Below, in pieces: positions 1-9,647 of a DNA stretch of 64,000 nucleotides. Every line of letters begins with the position of its first letter. Position 1 is the stretch's first letter. The position numbers and the translations under genes are program-made. Origin of the DNA: CAZTGZ01 sp044339595 (GTDB lineage Bacteria > Bacteroidota > Bacteroidia > NS11-12g > UBA9320); contig JBIIVF010000001.1 of NCBI GenBank assembly GCA_044339595.1, forward strand, positions 13,126-77,125, given 5' to 3'. The notes under the pieces were generated by a model. It did not search any database. It was not told where the DNA came from and worked only from the letters and a program-made list of their open reading frames with translations.

Positions 1-133
1 CCAAATCAGGCGTTACAATCGCTTCTGTCACCGTAATTAAGGTGCCCGAAAAATGCTGAGAAACAAACCTATCGATAATGGTCCCCATATCTTTCTGAAT
101 TTGTCTGGATAGTTTTTCGGTTCTGCCGGCCAT
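1..133 (-). CDS. rbfA: Ribosome-binding factor A, 5' part only
   Basis: The reverse strand from the ATG at 133 encodes 44 residues starting MAGRTEKLSRQIQKDMG and ending TEAIVTPDL at the window edge. The pattern of a basic start, an RQIQKDM helix and a short ITVTEAxVTPDL strand fits the N-terminal KH-like domain of RbfA, which binds 30S subunits during late 16S rRNA maturation. The remaining two thirds lie outside the window. A TAATTTCG element at 159-152 could be its -7 box. The call rests on a short fragment, but I see no competing family. Confidence 0.8.
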   Translation of the reverse strand, partial: MAGRTEKLSRQIQKDMGTIIDRFVSQHFSGTLITVTEAIVTPDL

Positions 134-151
134 AATCGATTTTAAGAACTG

Positions 152-159
152 CGAAATTA
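152..159 (-). promoter_or_regulatory. Possible -7 element of rbfA
   Basis: TAATTTCG on the minus strand, 18 bases before the rbfA ATG, is a one-base variant of the Bacteroidota TAnnTTTG element. No clear -33 TTG is seen at the expected spacing. Confidence 0.35.
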
Positions 160-309
160 CACAAAATTCATGGTTGAAGGATGGGTAAATTCCTTACAAA
201 TCAGGCTAAAGTACCTAAAAACAATCTCGTAAAATGTATTTTTTTCAACAGGAATGAAGAATATGACAGAAAACATGGCCATTTTTTACACATGAAGCAA
301 CGAATTGGT

Positions 310-317
310 TACATTTG
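310..317 (+). promoter_or_regulatory. -7 element upstream of the giant T9SS gene
   Basis: TACATTTG matches the TAnnTTTG consensus and ends 23 bases before the ATG at 341. The -33 region is T-rich but has no TTG, so this is a partial promoter match. Confidence 0.4.
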
Positions 318-340
318 TTATCCTATTATAAAGTCTCATT

Positions 341-3300
341 ATGCGGATTATTTACATCATTTTACTCGGCCTGTTTATTCCGCTGTCTCAAATAAGCAAG
401 GCGGATCATATTATCGGTTCAGATTTGAGTTACCGATGCAGTGGCACCAATGACAGTATTTGGAAAGTCACCTTTAATTTTTACCGTGATTGTAATGGTT
501 GCTATGTATTGAGCCAGTCACCAAAGTGCGGCACAAGCGAGAACTGCAATAGTTCACAAACTGCGCCCACGGCGGTTGCCATACGATGTATGGATAACAA
601 TTCATCAGTAGGAACTTTGAACCTTGTCCGGACCTCGATCACTGACATCACAAAAACTTGTAAGGCTGTCAAAAGCAAATGTGCACAACCCTGCAATACT
701 TCGTATCCATACGGAATTGAGAAACACACCTTTGAAGGAACTTTAGATTTAAGGGCGGCCATGAGAAATGGATGTTGCAGATTCGAGCTTTCCGCTTTGT
801 TGTATGTGAGAAACGTGGCTATAACTACAGGCCAACAGCAACAGTCCTTCTTCACCTTTGCTGAACTCAATGCCTGTGCAAAACCTTGCAACTCCTCACC
901 GGCCCTTACCAATGACCCGGTAGCTATCCTCTGTTGCAATCAGCCGTATGTTTTTAATAACGGGGCGGTAGATACCGCCAATTATGATTCATTGTCATAC
1001 TCATTTAGCGGAGCATTTCAAAACAGAAATCAGCTCAATACTTACAATGGAGGTCGCTCCCCTTCCAATCCTATTCAAGCCTATTATCCTAACCCGCTTA
1101 AACATCCCTACACAAACCCGGACGCAAATCCTCCCATAGGTCTTTATTTAGATGCTGAATCAGGAGATATCATTTTTACTCCCACAGATTGCAGTCAGGT
1201 AGCGGTAGTTGTGATGCAGATAGATGAATGGCGAAAAGACTCGACGGGTAAGTATAAGAATATCGGAATCACGCGAAGGGATATGCAATTTATAGTCACG
1301 CAATGTCCGGATAACAATCCACCACGAATAACGAACACCAAATACCTTTTTAATACTTGTGAAGGGTCACAAATTTGCTTTAACATCTCAACGGATGACA
1401 AGGTTTTTACGCCTCCTCCTCCTGCTCCCACTCCTACCCCTGACACGGTAACTTTAACTTGGAACAGGGGTATTCCCGGAGCCACTTTCAAGATTCTCAA
1501 TCCAAATGACCGACTCAAAACCGGTGAATTTTGCTGGACTCCTCCGGTCGGAACATCAAGCACACTTCCCTATTCATTTACCGCCACCGTAACCGATGAT
1601 GCTTGTCCTAAAAATGCCAGTTCAACCCGTTCTTTCAGGATCCTCGTTAAACCAAAAGCTCAAGACACCCGTAAATACGCAGACCTAGGTTGCGGATTTT
1701 ATTCTGCGAAAGCCACTCCTGCCAATAATTTCGCCGGAACCCCCTCCTATGATTGGCAAATCAGAGACTCAACAGGGATTCTCATTTTTGATAAGAAAAC
1801 GGCTTATTTTAAAAGTACTGGAACTTTTATCAGCACGAAAGACTCTGACGTCGTTCATTTTAGAAAAGGAGGGAAATATATCCTTCAGCACATTGTAAAT
1901 AACAAACCAAACGATTGTCCAACTACCTATTATGACACGCTGATAATTCCTGATTTACTGGAGGTTAACCTTGCTTTAGGAAAAGATACCTTCGTTTGTA
2001 TAGGCGCCACTTTGCGATTTTCTCCATACTTGAAAAATGAAAAAGCACCGGTATCTTACAAATGGGCTACACCTTCTGTTCACAATTCAAAAGATACGCT
2101 TTCCTATTTTGATATATCTCCGACCACAGATACCGCAGTTTCATTGTTTGTTCAGGATGGATCGAAATGCACCGCTTGGGATACGGTCAGAATATTCTTG
2201 CGCGAAAACCCCAAAGTGAAAATCGGGCCGGATTTACGTATATGCTCTTATGACTCTGCTCTATTTGTTCCGGTGATTGATACGGTAAAAACAAAAATCA
2301 ATGATTCAACCTGGGTAAATCAAGGCAATACATTCAGATATACCTGGTATTTGAATAAAGTTCCCTATTCAAGTGATTCCATCCTGAGAATTAATCAAAA
2401 AGGCTCCTATGAATTACATGTGGTGGATAGCTTAGGCTGTATTGGGAAAGACACGGCCATTCTATACGTGAATGATGTTGTTACCGCCTATGCAGGAGTG
2501 GATCAGGTAAAATGCTGGAATGACAGTCTGGTATTGGTCGCCCAAGGATTAGATACTGCAGGCAATGGCAAATCCGGTACCTATAGATGGTGGGATATCA
2601 CCAGCAACGCTCCGATCAGAATCAATAAAGGCACAGCCAGTACTTTGAAATTTCCGATTAAAGTAACCACCGACTTTCAGCTCGAATTGTTTGTGACTGA
2701 AGATACAACAACCTGCTATCATGCTGATACGATAAATGTAAAGGTGAACGCGTTGCCGGTCATCACCAAACCGACCGACCAAAGTGTTTGCTGCGATGCC
2801 GGAGATATCGGTTTAAATCTTTTAAGTCCAACGCCGGCACCGGCAGGAGGAAAATGGTATTCAAATCAGCGTTCAGACATCGTTGTGTTTGATAAAACTT
2901 TCTTAACCGGCAAAGTTTGTGACCCAACCAATAAAACTACTTGGAGTTTGGTTTACGAATACACCGATCCGGCTACAACCTGTATCAATCGAGATTCCAT
3001 AAAAATTGTGGTAAATCCTTTACCTAGAGTGACCTTAAAGGAAGGTTATTACTGCCAGGATTTGCAAAAGACCAAGCTCATCAAACACGTTTTACAACCG
3101 GGTAACCCCAATTTGGGAACCCAAGAATGGAAATGTGTGGATTGCCGAGGATACAAAGAATCTGATTTAATCAAAAATGTAGGATCTCCTCTATTCCCCG
3201 ATTATGAATTGAACTTTGATGAAACTACTATGAACTTGGGCTCCAAGAATGAAGATACCTTGTTCTTAGAGTTTAGTTTCAGAGATGGATCAGGATGTCG

Positions 3301-4933
3301 CAACAAGGATACTGCATTCTTTAGAATTGTTAGGGTTCCGAAAATAAGTTGGATTGGCTTTAAACCACTTTGTTGGAATGACGGCTTGGTGAGCTTGAAT
3401 ACTTTGAGTAAGGTTGATCCTAAAGATGGTATTTGGATCAGTATGGATACCTTGGGATATACCAAAATGCCGGCTGGTTCTATTCTAGGCGACACTTTAG
3501 ATACCCGCAAAACAGACCCATTGGGTAAGACCTATTACATGCGTTACTTGCATACAGCGAGCGGATGTCCGGTTTGGAAGGATACTACATTAACCATCAA
3601 TCCGTTGCCAAAAGTAACGCCAACACCTTTGCCGCCCTTGGTCTGTGAGAATGAAGCCCCGATTACACTTGGTGCCACACCATCAGGCGGAACCTGGAGT
3701 TCTCCTCAAACCGGCGTAGTGAGTGCAGGCAGGTTCTCACCGGCCACTTCACCGACGGGTGTTTCATTAAAAATGATATACCGATATACCAATCCGGTAA
3801 CGGGTTGTTCGGGTTCTGATTCTATTACCTCGATGGTAGAAGCCTTGGCGGAAGTAGAAATACTGACAGCTGATTTGGATACATGCCGCAGTCCGCTGAT
3901 GAGCAAGTTGGTATCTGCCCGATTTGCCAATACCCCATCGATTACCTGGATGCCACTGAGTGGTGGAACGGTAGACAATGCCAAAGGCAATCCTGTAACC
4001 TTTACCTTCAGCACCACCCATGATACCATGCAACAACTGTTGTTGTATGTTATGACCGAAGATGGCAATGCTTGTCCGTTTGTGGATGACTTATTGACCA
4101 TCAGGGTGCATCCGATTCCACATGTAACGGTAACGCCGGATGATCCGAATGGATGTAATCCGCATGCTGTAACCTTTAACACGGTATTCAATAACAAGGT
4201 AAATCCTGCCACGGCTACCTATGCCTGGGATTTTGGAGATGGAGCAACCGGCTTGGTTCAAAACCCGGTGCACAGTTATACCAAAGAAGGGGTGAGCAAT
4301 GTGAGTTTGAAAGTAACGAGCGATCGGGGTTGCGATAGTTCTGTGGGCCTACAGGTGGAAGTATATCCGAATCCGCAAGCCGACTTTACACCCAATCCAA
4401 ATAACTACACCACCGCCGCCTTACCGAGGTTCAAATTTATTAACCAATCTATAGTCAGCAATGTATTGGGCAGTTATTTGGATAAACATGAATGGGATTT
4501 TGGAGATCCAAACAGCAATACCGATACCTCAACCGAACATAGTCCAATGTTTTACTACCCGGGCGATACGGCCAATTATCAGGTATGGTTGAAGGTGACC
4601 ACCAATTACGGTTGTACAGACAGCACCATGCGTTTGGTCAGAATCGGGCCTGACATATTGGTATTTATTCCGAATGCATTCACACCGGGCAAGGGAGGTC
4701 CTTCAAAAAATGAGGACTTCAATGTTGTGGCCAGCGGGTTTAAAACTTACAATATGATGATCTTCAACCGTTGGGGTGAAATCATCTTTGAAAGCAATGA
4801 TATCAACAAAGGTTGGGATGGCACATTCAACGGTGCAGATTGTCAACAGGATGTATATGCCTATTCATTGAAAGTAACGAGCCTGAATGATGAAAGCTAT
4901 GAATACTCCGGAGTTATTCACTTGCTGAGATAA
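341..4933 (+). CDS. Giant secreted protein with PKD domains and T9SS type B C-terminal domain
   Basis: 1530 residues. A signal peptide (about residues 1-21, MRIIYIILLGLFIPLSQISKA) is followed by a cysteine-rich domain beginning DHIIGSDLSYRC with FYRDCNG, a start shared by many Bacteroidota gliding-associated proteins. The middle consists of Ig-like or PKD-like repeats. Two PKD modules near residues 1260-1430 carry WDFGDG and WDFGDP. The last 90 residues (IPNAFTPGKGG, FNRWGE, GWDGTFNG, YSGVIHLLR) form the gliding-motility-associated type B sorting domain, recognised by the type IX secretion system. It is likely exported and held at or released from the cell surface as an adhesin or matrix protein. 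Its specific ligand cannot be told from sequence. It stands alone, with LysE following 52 bases later. Confidence 0.88.
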   Translation: MRIIYIILLGLFIPLSQISKADHIIGSDLSYRCSGTNDSIWKVTFNFYRDCNGCYVLSQSPKCGTSENCNSSQTAPTAVAIRCMDNNSSVGTLNLVRTSITDITKTCKAVKSKCAQPCNTSYPYGIEKHTFEGTLDLRAAMRNGCCRFELSALLYVRNVAITTGQQQQSFFTFAELNACAKPCNSSPALTNDPVAILCCNQPYVFNNGAVDTANYDSLSYSFSGAFQNRNQLNTYNGGRSPSNPIQAYYPNPLKHPYTNPDANPPIGLYLDAESGDIIFTPTDCSQVAVVVMQIDEWRKDSTGKYKNIGITRRDMQFIVTQCPDNNPPRITNTKYLFNTCEGSQICFNISTDDKVFTPPPPAPTPTPDTVTLTWNRGIPGATFKILNPNDRLKTGEFCWTPPVGTSSTLPYSFTATVTDDACPKNASSTRSFRILVKPKAQDTRKYADLGCGFYSAKATPANNFAGTPSYDWQIRDSTGILIFDKKTAYFKSTGTFISTKDSDVVHFRKGGKYILQHIVNNKPNDCPTTYYDTLIIPDLLEVNLALGKDTFVCIGATLRFSPYLKNEKAPVSYKWATPSVHNSKDTLSYFDISPTTDTAVSLFVQDGSKCTAWDTVRIFLRENPKVKIGPDLRICSYDSALFVPVIDTVKTKINDSTWVNQGNTFRYTWYLNKVPYSSDSILRINQKGSYELHVVDSLGCIGKDTAILYVNDVVTAYAGVDQVKCWNDSLVLVAQGLDTAGNGKSGTYRWWDITSNAPIRINKGTASTLKFPIKVTTDFQLELFVTEDTTTCYHADTINVKVNALPVITKPTDQSVCCDAGDIGLNLLSPTPAPAGGKWYSNQRSDIVVFDKTFLTGKVCDPTNKTTWSLVYEYTDPATTCINRDSIKIVVNPLPRVTLKEGYYCQDLQKTKLIKHVLQPGNPNLGTQEWKCVDCRGYKESDLIKNVGSPLFPDYELNFDETTMNLGSKNEDTLFLEFSFRDGSGCRNKDTAFFRIVRVPKISWIGFKPLCWNDGLVSLNTLSKVDPKDGIWISMDTLGYTKMPAGSILGDTLDTRKTDPLGKTYYMRYLHTASGCPVWKDTTLTINPLPKVTPTPLPPLVCENEAPITLGATPSGGTWSSPQTGVVSAGRFSPATSPTGVSLKMIYRYTNPVTGCSGSDSITSMVEALAEVEILTADLDTCRSPLMSKLVSARFANTPSITWMPLSGGTVDNAKGNPVTFTFSTTHDTMQQLLLYVMTEDGNACPFVDDLLTIRVHPIPHVTVTPDDPNGCNPHAVTFNTVFNNKVNPATATYAWDFGDGATGLVQNPVHSYTKEGVSNVSLKVTSDRGCDSSVGLQVEVYPNPQADFTPNPNNYTTAALPRFKFINQSIVSNVLGSYLDKHEWDFGDPNSNTDTSTEHSPMFYYPGDTANYQVWLKVTTNYGCTDSTMRLVRIGPDILVFIPNAFTPGKGGPSKNEDFNVVASGFKTYNMMIFNRWGEIIFESNDINKGWDGTFNGADCQQDVYAYSLKVTSLNDESYEYSGVIHLLR

Positions 4934-4985
4934 GCACTATAGATTCTATTCAGCTTTCTCAATTTTTCATTAGGTTTGAACCTGA

Positions 4986-5597
4986 ATGAAATATTTGGTG
5001 GCCTATGGTGCCGGCGCAATGACCGGATTTGTTTTGAGCTTGATGTTGGGGACGGTATTTTTTGCCATACTTAATTACAGCATAAAGTTAGGATATAAAA
5101 AAGGCGTCTCCATTTCAATAGGGGTGATTATCTCTGATTTGATTTTCATCTCTATCTGTTTATTTGGAAATCAATACATTCCATTCTTGCAGCAATATGA
5201 AAATACCGTAAAGATAGCTGGGGGTATTCTGATCATCGTTATGGGATTATCCCAAATTTTGAGCAAAAACAAAGAGCCCAAAGCGGCCAATTTTAGCCGA
5301 GCCGGAAGTATCACCTATTTTGTAACTCAAGGATTTCTGCTCAACTTCTTAAATCCGGTGAATTTGATCAGTTGGTTTGCCATCTACACCTACCTTGTGA
5401 CTGTTATGAAATACTCCTTTGGTGAACTTTCGTGGTATTTTGCAGGCAGTCTGAGCGCAATATTTATGGTTGAATTTGCCTTATCCTACTTTGCCGAGAA
5501 ACTCAACCGATTTCTTCCTCCCAAAAGAATTCGTCAGATCAATATGGTCGTGGGGATTTTATTCATTGGATTGGGAATATTTTTAATGGTTCGATAA
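4986..5597 (+). CDS. LysE/RhtB-family amino-acid exporter
   Basis: 203 residues with about six hydrophobic segments. The early GAMTGFVLSLMLGTVFFAILNYSIKLGYKKG and the central FLLNFLNPVNLISWFAIYTY fit the LysE translocator family, whose G-x-x-x-G-P-N signature is degenerate here. Family members export amino acids or related small molecules from the cytoplasm by proton antiport. The substrate is not predictable. It follows the giant T9SS gene by 52 bases on the same strand, but no functional tie is evident. Confidence 0.8.
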   Translation: MKYLVAYGAGAMTGFVLSLMLGTVFFAILNYSIKLGYKKGVSISIGVIISDLIFISICLFGNQYIPFLQQYENTVKIAGGILIIVMGLSQILSKNKEPKAANFSRAGSITYFVTQGFLLNFLNPVNLISWFAIYTYLVTVMKYSFGELSWYFAGSLSAIFMVEFALSYFAEKLNRFLPPKRIRQINMVVGILFIGLGIFLMVR

Positions 5598-5728
5598 TCA
5601 AGAATAGCATCAACCATGTTCATAGAAACTGTAAAATCCTTTTTTTAAAAAGATTTTCTTTAAAAATCTCAAAATCACAATTATCCTTCGTTGCCTGAAT
5701 GTTCATTTATTTACTGCAATTTTTTAAT

Positions 5729-5736
5729 TATCTTTG
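5729..5736 (+). promoter_or_regulatory. -7 element of the cold-shock-domain gene
   Basis: TATCTTTG matches TAnnTTTG and lies 77 bases before the ATG at 5814. This would give a leader of roughly 70 bases, which is plausible for a cold-shock-type gene. The -33 match is weak. Confidence 0.45.
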
Positions 5737-5813
5737 TACCAATCAGCCAATGTCCTGTTCTTGTTTACTTTAACAGACCGTTTTCTGAATTAAAAAAAGA
5801 CACAAAAAAATAA

Positions 5814-6272
5814 ATGAGTAAATCACAGGAGACCTGGAACAAAAAAGAAGCAGAAAAAAAGAGGCTTAAAAAACGTCAGGACAAAGAGGCAAAAAAACAG
5901 GAAAGGAAATCAAACACCAAAGACAACAAATCATTCGATGATATGATTGCTTATGTGGATGAGTTTGGAAATTTCACCAATGTACCTCCTGACCCTAGTA
6001 AGAGAACTGAAATTGCTGAAGACGACATCATGATCAGCATTCCAAAGCAATTGCCACAAGAAGAAGGAGACAATGTAAGAACTGGGGTGGTTTCCTTTTT
6101 CAATGATTCCAAAGGCTTTGGATTTATAGAAGACTCTGATAACAAACAGAGCATTTTTGTTCACATCAATGGTTTAATAGACCGAATCTCAGAAAGAGAT
6201 AAAGTGACTTTTGAAACCGAATCCGGTCCTAAAGGACTAATAGCTGTAAAAGTTCAGCTGGTTAAGAAGTAA
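5814..6272 (+). CDS. Cold-shock-domain protein with lysine-rich N-terminus
   Basis: 152 residues. The first 45 or so are almost entirely charged (Lys, Glu, Gln, Arg) and probably disordered. After a linker, a single OB-fold cold-shock domain (about residues 88-150) carries the RNP1-like KGFGFI and RNP2-like SIFVHI motifs that stack on single-stranded RNA or DNA. This extended form is common in Bacteroidota and differs from the 65-70 residue CspA type. It likely acts as a cytoplasmic RNA chaperone. The gene is convergent with pyrH, 28 bases apart. Confidence 0.85.
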   Translation: MSKSQETWNKKEAEKKRLKKRQDKEAKKQERKSNTKDNKSFDDMIAYVDEFGNFTNVPPDPSKRTEIAEDDIMISIPKQLPQEEGDNVRTGVVSFFNDSKGFGFIEDSDNKQSIFVHINGLIDRISERDKVTFETESGPKGLIAVKVQLVKK

Positions 6273-6300
6273 TATTTAAAGGTTGAAGCGGCAGAAATGA

Positions 6301-7014
6301 TCAGCTAACCAGGGTACCCACTTTTTCTCCTTTGACCAATTTTTCCAAATTTCCTCTTTCGTTCATGTCAAAAACGATAATGGGAAGATTGTTTTCCTGA
6401 CATAGAGTTATGGCTGTTAGGTCCATTACGTTCAAACCCTGGCGATAAACCTCACTGAATGAAATTTGATCAAATTTGGTCGCCGTTGAATCCTTTTCAG
6501 GATCGGCGGTATAGATACCATCCACCCGGGTTCCTTTTAAAATAACATCGGCTTCTATCTCTACTGCACGTAATGAAGCCGCCGTGTCTGTTGTAAAATA
6601 GGGATTTCCGGTGCCGGCCCCAAAGATAACTACCCTTCCTTTCTCAAGGTGACGTACAGCTCTTCTCCTGATAAATGGTTCGGCAATCTGCTCCATTTTT
6701 ATAGCAGACTGTAACCGAGTAAAAACACCAATTCTTTCGAGTGCTGCCTGTAAGGCCATGGCATTGATGACCGTTGCAAGCATACCCATATAATCGCCTT
6801 GTGCTCTGTCGACTGCGCCCCCCTTCACCAGTTGCACACCTCTGAATATGTTTCCGCCTCCAATCACCACGGCAACTTCTACTCCCGCATCTGAAACGGC
6901 CTTTATTTCTTCTGAATATTGTTGAAGTACTTCCGGATCTATACCGAATTCCTTACTACCCAAAAGAGCCTCGCCGCTAAGCTTCAATAAAATGCGTTTG
7001 TACCTCATCCCCAT
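6301..7014 (-). CDS. pyrH: UMP kinase
   Basis: 237 residues, the usual length. It phosphorylates UMP to UDP in pyrimidine nucleotide synthesis as a cytoplasmic hexamer. Recognisable segments are the N-terminal [13 protein letters not shown], the [13 protein letters not shown] glycine loop, the [15 protein letters not shown] nucleotide loop and [16 protein letters not shown] near residue 160. It lies downstream of tsf in the common rpsB-tsf-pyrH order, but a strong terminator sits between tsf and pyrH, so it may depend on read-through or its own promoter. Start ATG at 7014; the ATG two codons later is also possible. Confidence 0.96.
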   Translation of the reverse strand: MGMRYKRILLKLSGEALLGSKEFGIDPEVLQQYSEEIKAVSDAGVEVAVVIGGGNIFRGVQLVKGGAVDRAQGDYMGMLATVINAMALQAALERIGVFTRLQSAIKMEQIAEPFIRRRAVRHLEKGRVVIFGAGTGNPYFTTDTAASLRAVEIEADVILKGTRVDGIYTADPEKDSTATKFDQISFSEVYRQGLNVMDLTAITLCQENNLPIIVFDMNERGNLEKLVKGEKVGTLVS

Positions 7015-7050
7015 GTTTTTAATTGCTGCCGAAATCTAAGAAAAATATCA

Positions 7051-7078
7051 AAAAAAACGGCCACTTTTCAGTGACCGT
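7051..7078 (-). terminator. Intrinsic terminator after tsf
   Basis: Read on the minus strand: ACGGTCACT, GAAA loop, AGTGGCCGT (nine pairs with one G-U), then seven or more T. It lies 17 bases after the tsf stop and separates the ribosomal operon from pyrH. Confidence 0.8.
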
Positions 7079-7094
7079 CTATAAGTTGCTGGAA

Positions 7095-7928
7095 TTAACT
7101 TCCTAAAGCTACCCTTTTAAATTTGGTAATCTTTAAGCCCTTACTAGTATCGTCGAGCATTTTGCCAACAGTCTTAGAACTGTCTTTTACAAAATCCTGA
7201 TTTAGCAAAGTAGATTCCTTAAAGAATTTATTCAACTTGCCTTGAGCAATTTTCTCAAGCATTTCTTCCGGCTTACCTTCTGCTCTTGCTTGTTCTTTGC
7301 CGATTTCCAATTCTCTCTCGATGATGGATGAATCTACATCATCTTTATCTACTGCTACCGGGAACATCGCTGCCACCTGCATAGCCGCATCTTTACCTGC
7401 ATCGGTAATGGCATTGCTAGCGGACTGGTTCATTACAACCAAAACACCAATACGATTTCCTGCATGAATATAAGCTACTACTGAAGGACCTTCAAGAATC
7501 TCATAATTAGATACCTCAATCTTCTCTCCAATTTTTCCCATTTCAGAAAGCAAACGCTCTCCAATGGTTACATCGCCGATGTTGAGGGATTTGAGTGCTT
7601 CCAAATCTGCCGGCTTGTTAGCCAGTGCGATAGATGCCACTTCATTGGCCAAAGCAACAAACTCGTCGTTCTTAGCCACAAAATCCGTTTCGCAATTTAA
7701 TTCGATTACAACTCCGACTGTGTTGTCAGTTGATGTTTTCGCGATTACGGCTCCTTCTGCTGCCTCACGGTCAGCACGATTGGCAGAAATTTTCTGACCT
7801 TTCTTTCTCAAAAAATCGATGGCTGCTTCAAAATCGCCATTGGTTTCCTGAAGGGCTTTTTTACAATCCATCATACCTGCCCCAGTCATTTTTCTTAACT
7901 GGTTTACGTCTGCTGCTGAAATTGACAT
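7095..7928 (-). CDS. tsf: Translation elongation factor Ts
   Basis: 277 residues. It is the GDP/GTP exchange factor for EF-Tu. The N-terminal UBA-like helix region contains the hallmark LRKMTGAGMMDCKKAL, followed by the FLRKKGQKISANRADREAAEG segment. The body holds the two EF-Ts dimerisation-type repeats (for example ELNCETDFVAKNDEF). It follows rpsB by 20 bases on the minus strand and is the last gene before the terminator at 7051-7078. Confidence 0.97.
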   Translation of the reverse strand: MSISAADVNQLRKMTGAGMMDCKKALQETNGDFEAAIDFLRKKGQKISANRADREAAEGAVIAKTSTDNTVGVVIELNCETDFVAKNDEFVALANEVASIALANKPADLEALKSLNIGDVTIGERLLSEMGKIGEKIEVSNYEILEGPSVVAYIHAGNRIGVLVVMNQSASNAITDAGKDAAMQVAAMFPVAVDKDDVDSSIIERELEIGKEQARAEGKPEEMLEKIAQGKLNKFFKESTLLNQDFVKDSSKTVGKMLDDTSKGLKITKFKRVALGS

Positions 7929-7948
7929 ATTATTTTTTTTACTATTTA

Positions 7949-8701
7949 TTAATTCGCTGCTTCTGAGGTTTCTTCTACTCCCTCTTCTTCTTTTTGAGTC
8001 TCGTCTTTTACCTTTTTTCGCTCCTGCATTCCTTCAATAATAGCGGAAGAAATAGCTGTAGTAATGATTTCGATTGCTTTTGATGCATCATCATTCCCCG
8101 GAATTGCATGGTCAACTAAAGTAGGATCAGAATTGGTATCTACTAAGGCAAAAATTGGGATATTCAATTTTTGAGCTTCTGCTACTGCAATGTGTTCGCG
8201 TTTAATATCCACAATGAACAAGGCTGCAGGAAGACGATTTAATTCTTCTATCCCACTCAATACCCTTTCAAGTTTAGCTTTTTCACGGTCTTTCATCAAT
8301 CTCTCTTTTTTGTTGAGATTCATGTAAGTACCATCCAAAGCCATCTTGTCAATGCTTTGCATCTTCTTGATGCTTTTACGAACAGTAGCAAAATTGGTTA
8401 ACATACCTCCCAACCAACGCTCGGTTACATACGGCATATTTACATTTCTAGCTTGTTCAGCAACCAACTCCTTGGCTTGCTTCTTCGTAGCCACGAAAAG
8501 TATTTTGCGACCTGATTTAACAATATTTTTAACCGCAGCCTGCGCTTCTTCAAGCTTGGCAATGGTTTTATTCAGATCAATGATGTGAATTCCGTTCTGC
8601 TCCATAAAAATGTAGGGAGCCATCTTCGGATTCCATTTGCGGGTAAGGTGTCCGTAATGAACACCGGCATCTAAAAGATCTTGTGTGGTTAAGTTTGACA
8701 T
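7949..8701 (-). CDS. rpsB: 30S ribosomal protein S2
   Basis: 250 residues from the ATG at 8701 (MSNLTTQDLLDAGVHYGH). The reading frame stays open upstream to 8791, but that part overlaps rpsI and is not S2-like. Conserved blocks are GHLTRKWNPKMAPYIF, the RWLGGMLTNFATVRKS segment and IPIFALVDTNSDP. The C-terminus is a charged tail rich in Glu and Lys, as in other Bacteroidota. It binds the 30S platform. It lies 13 bases downstream of rpsI and 20 bases before tsf, in one operon. Confidence 0.97.
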   Translation of the reverse strand: MSNLTTQDLLDAGVHYGHLTRKWNPKMAPYIFMEQNGIHIIDLNKTIAKLEEAQAAVKNIVKSGRKILFVATKKQAKELVAEQARNVNMPYVTERWLGGMLTNFATVRKSIKKMQSIDKMALDGTYMNLNKKERLMKDREKAKLERVLSGIEELNRLPAALFIVDIKREHIAVAEAQKLNIPIFALVDTNSDPTLVDHAIPGNDDASKAIEIITTAISSAIIEGMQERKKVKDETQKEEEGVEETSEAAN

Positions 8702-8714
8702 GAATATTCTGCTG

Positions 8715-9101
8715 TTAACGTTTGCTGAACTGGAATCTCTTTCTCGCTTTCTTCTGACCTGGCTTCTTACGTTCAACCATTCTTGAGTCACGCGTCATCA
8801 ATTCCTCTTTTCTCAATAAGGGCTTGTACTCAGCATCAATTTCGACGATGGCTTTCGCGATGGCTAATTTTAATGCATTGGCTTGACCTGCAAGTCCACC
8901 TCCATTGAGATTTGCTTTCACGTCATACTGACCTGAAAGTTTACAAACTTCAAATGGTTGGTTTACACTATACTGATGAGACGCCGACGGAAAGTAGGCG
9001 TTCAGGTCTTTTTTGTTGATTTCAAACTTGCCTGTTCCAGGGGTCATATAAACCCTTGCAACTGAAGTTTTCCTGCGACCGGATGTATTGATTAATTCCA
9101 T
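8715..9101 (-). CDS. rpsI: 30S ribosomal protein S9
   Basis: 128 residues with the family start INTSGRRKTSVARV, the GGGLAGQANALKLAIAKA helix region and the basic C-terminal tail ending KKARKRFQFSKR, which reaches toward the P-site tRNA. It follows rplM by 11 bases, the near-universal L13-S9 gene pair. Confidence 0.97.
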   Translation of the reverse strand: MELINTSGRRKTSVARVYMTPGTGKFEINKKDLNAYFPSASHQYSVNQPFEVCKLSGQYDVKANLNGGGLAGQANALKLAIAKAIVEIDAEYKPLLRKEELMTRDSRMVERKKPGQKKARKRFQFSKR

Positions 9102-9112
9102 TATATTATAAA

Positions 9113-9556
9113 TCAGATATCTAATTTTTCAGGTTGTTGAGCTTCATGTGGATGGCTGTTTCCTGCAAATACATGCAGATTACCGAACACCTTACGACCG
9201 AGCTTTGTTTTTGGAAGCATTCCTTTAACGGCTTTTTCAACCAAAAACTCTGGACGCTTCGCCAACATATCATTGGCCTTTACAATGCGCTTTCCACCAG
9301 GGTGTCCAGAATAGAATTGATATTCTTTATCGGTCATCTTACTGCCTGTTAAGGCAATTTTCTCTGCGTTCAATACGATAACATGGTCACCGCAATCTGC
9401 GTTAGGTGTAAATCCAGGCTTGTTCTTGCCTCTGATAATTTTGGCAATTTCGGAGGTAAATCTACCCAATGTCTTGCCTTCAGCATCGGCCACAAACCAT
9501 CTTTTTTCAATGGAGTTTTTGCCGAGCGAAATGGTTTTATAACTTAAAGTATCCAC
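9113..9556 (-). CDS. rplM: 50S ribosomal protein L13
   Basis: 147 residues if translation starts at the GTG at 9556, giving VDTLSYKTISLGKN, which matches the MDTLSYKT start typical of Bacteroidota L13. The frame is open to an upstream ATG at 9619, but that ATG lies upstream of the promoter's -7 element and would add a non-homologous stretch. Conserved blocks are WFVADAEGKTLGRFTSEIAKIIRG, DCGDHVIVLNAEKIALTG and KAVKGMLPKTKLGRKVF. It is an early-assembling 50S protein and the first gene of rplM-rpsI-rpsB-tsf. Confidence 0.95.
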   Translation of the reverse strand: MDTLSYKTISLGKNSIEKRWFVADAEGKTLGRFTSEIAKIIRGKNKPGFTPNADCGDHVIVLNAEKIALTGSKMTDKEYQFYSGHPGGKRIVKANDMLAKRPEFLVEKAVKGMLPKTKLGRKVFGNLHVFAGNSHPHEAQQPEKLDI

Positions 9557-9589
9557 TTTTGAATGTTTATTATTTCTAAAAAAGGTCTG

Positions 9590-9621
9590 CAAAGGTAAGA
9601 GATACTTTCTATTTTGCAAAA
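9590..9621 (-). promoter_or_regulatory. Promoter of the rplM-rpsI-rpsB-tsf operon
   Basis: On the minus strand TTTTG (9621-9617), a 19-base spacer and TACCTTTG (9597-9590) fit the Bacteroidota housekeeping promoter TTTG-N19-TAnnTTTG closely. Transcription would begin near 9583, giving a leader of about 27 bases before the GTG at 9556. This supports the downstream start choice for rplM. Confidence 0.75.
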
Positions 9622-9647
9622 TGGAATCAAAAGATTTCGGAACAAAT

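Noticed and set aside
502..939. Minus-strand frame of 145 codons inside the giant T9SS gene
   Set aside because: Shadow frame; the plus-strand frame has signal peptide, repeats and sorting domain.
5640..5680. AT-only hairpin with T-run after the LysE-type gene
   Set aside because: The stem is almost only A-T pairs and would be unstable.
6258..6312. CTGGTTA/TAACCAG inverted repeat between the cold-shock-domain gene and pyrH
   Set aside because: Seven pairs separated by about 41 bases, both arms in coding sequence; probably chance.
9557..9619. Upstream extension of rplM to the ATG at 9619
   Set aside because: It would begin within the -33 element of the operon promoter and add residues not found in L13.
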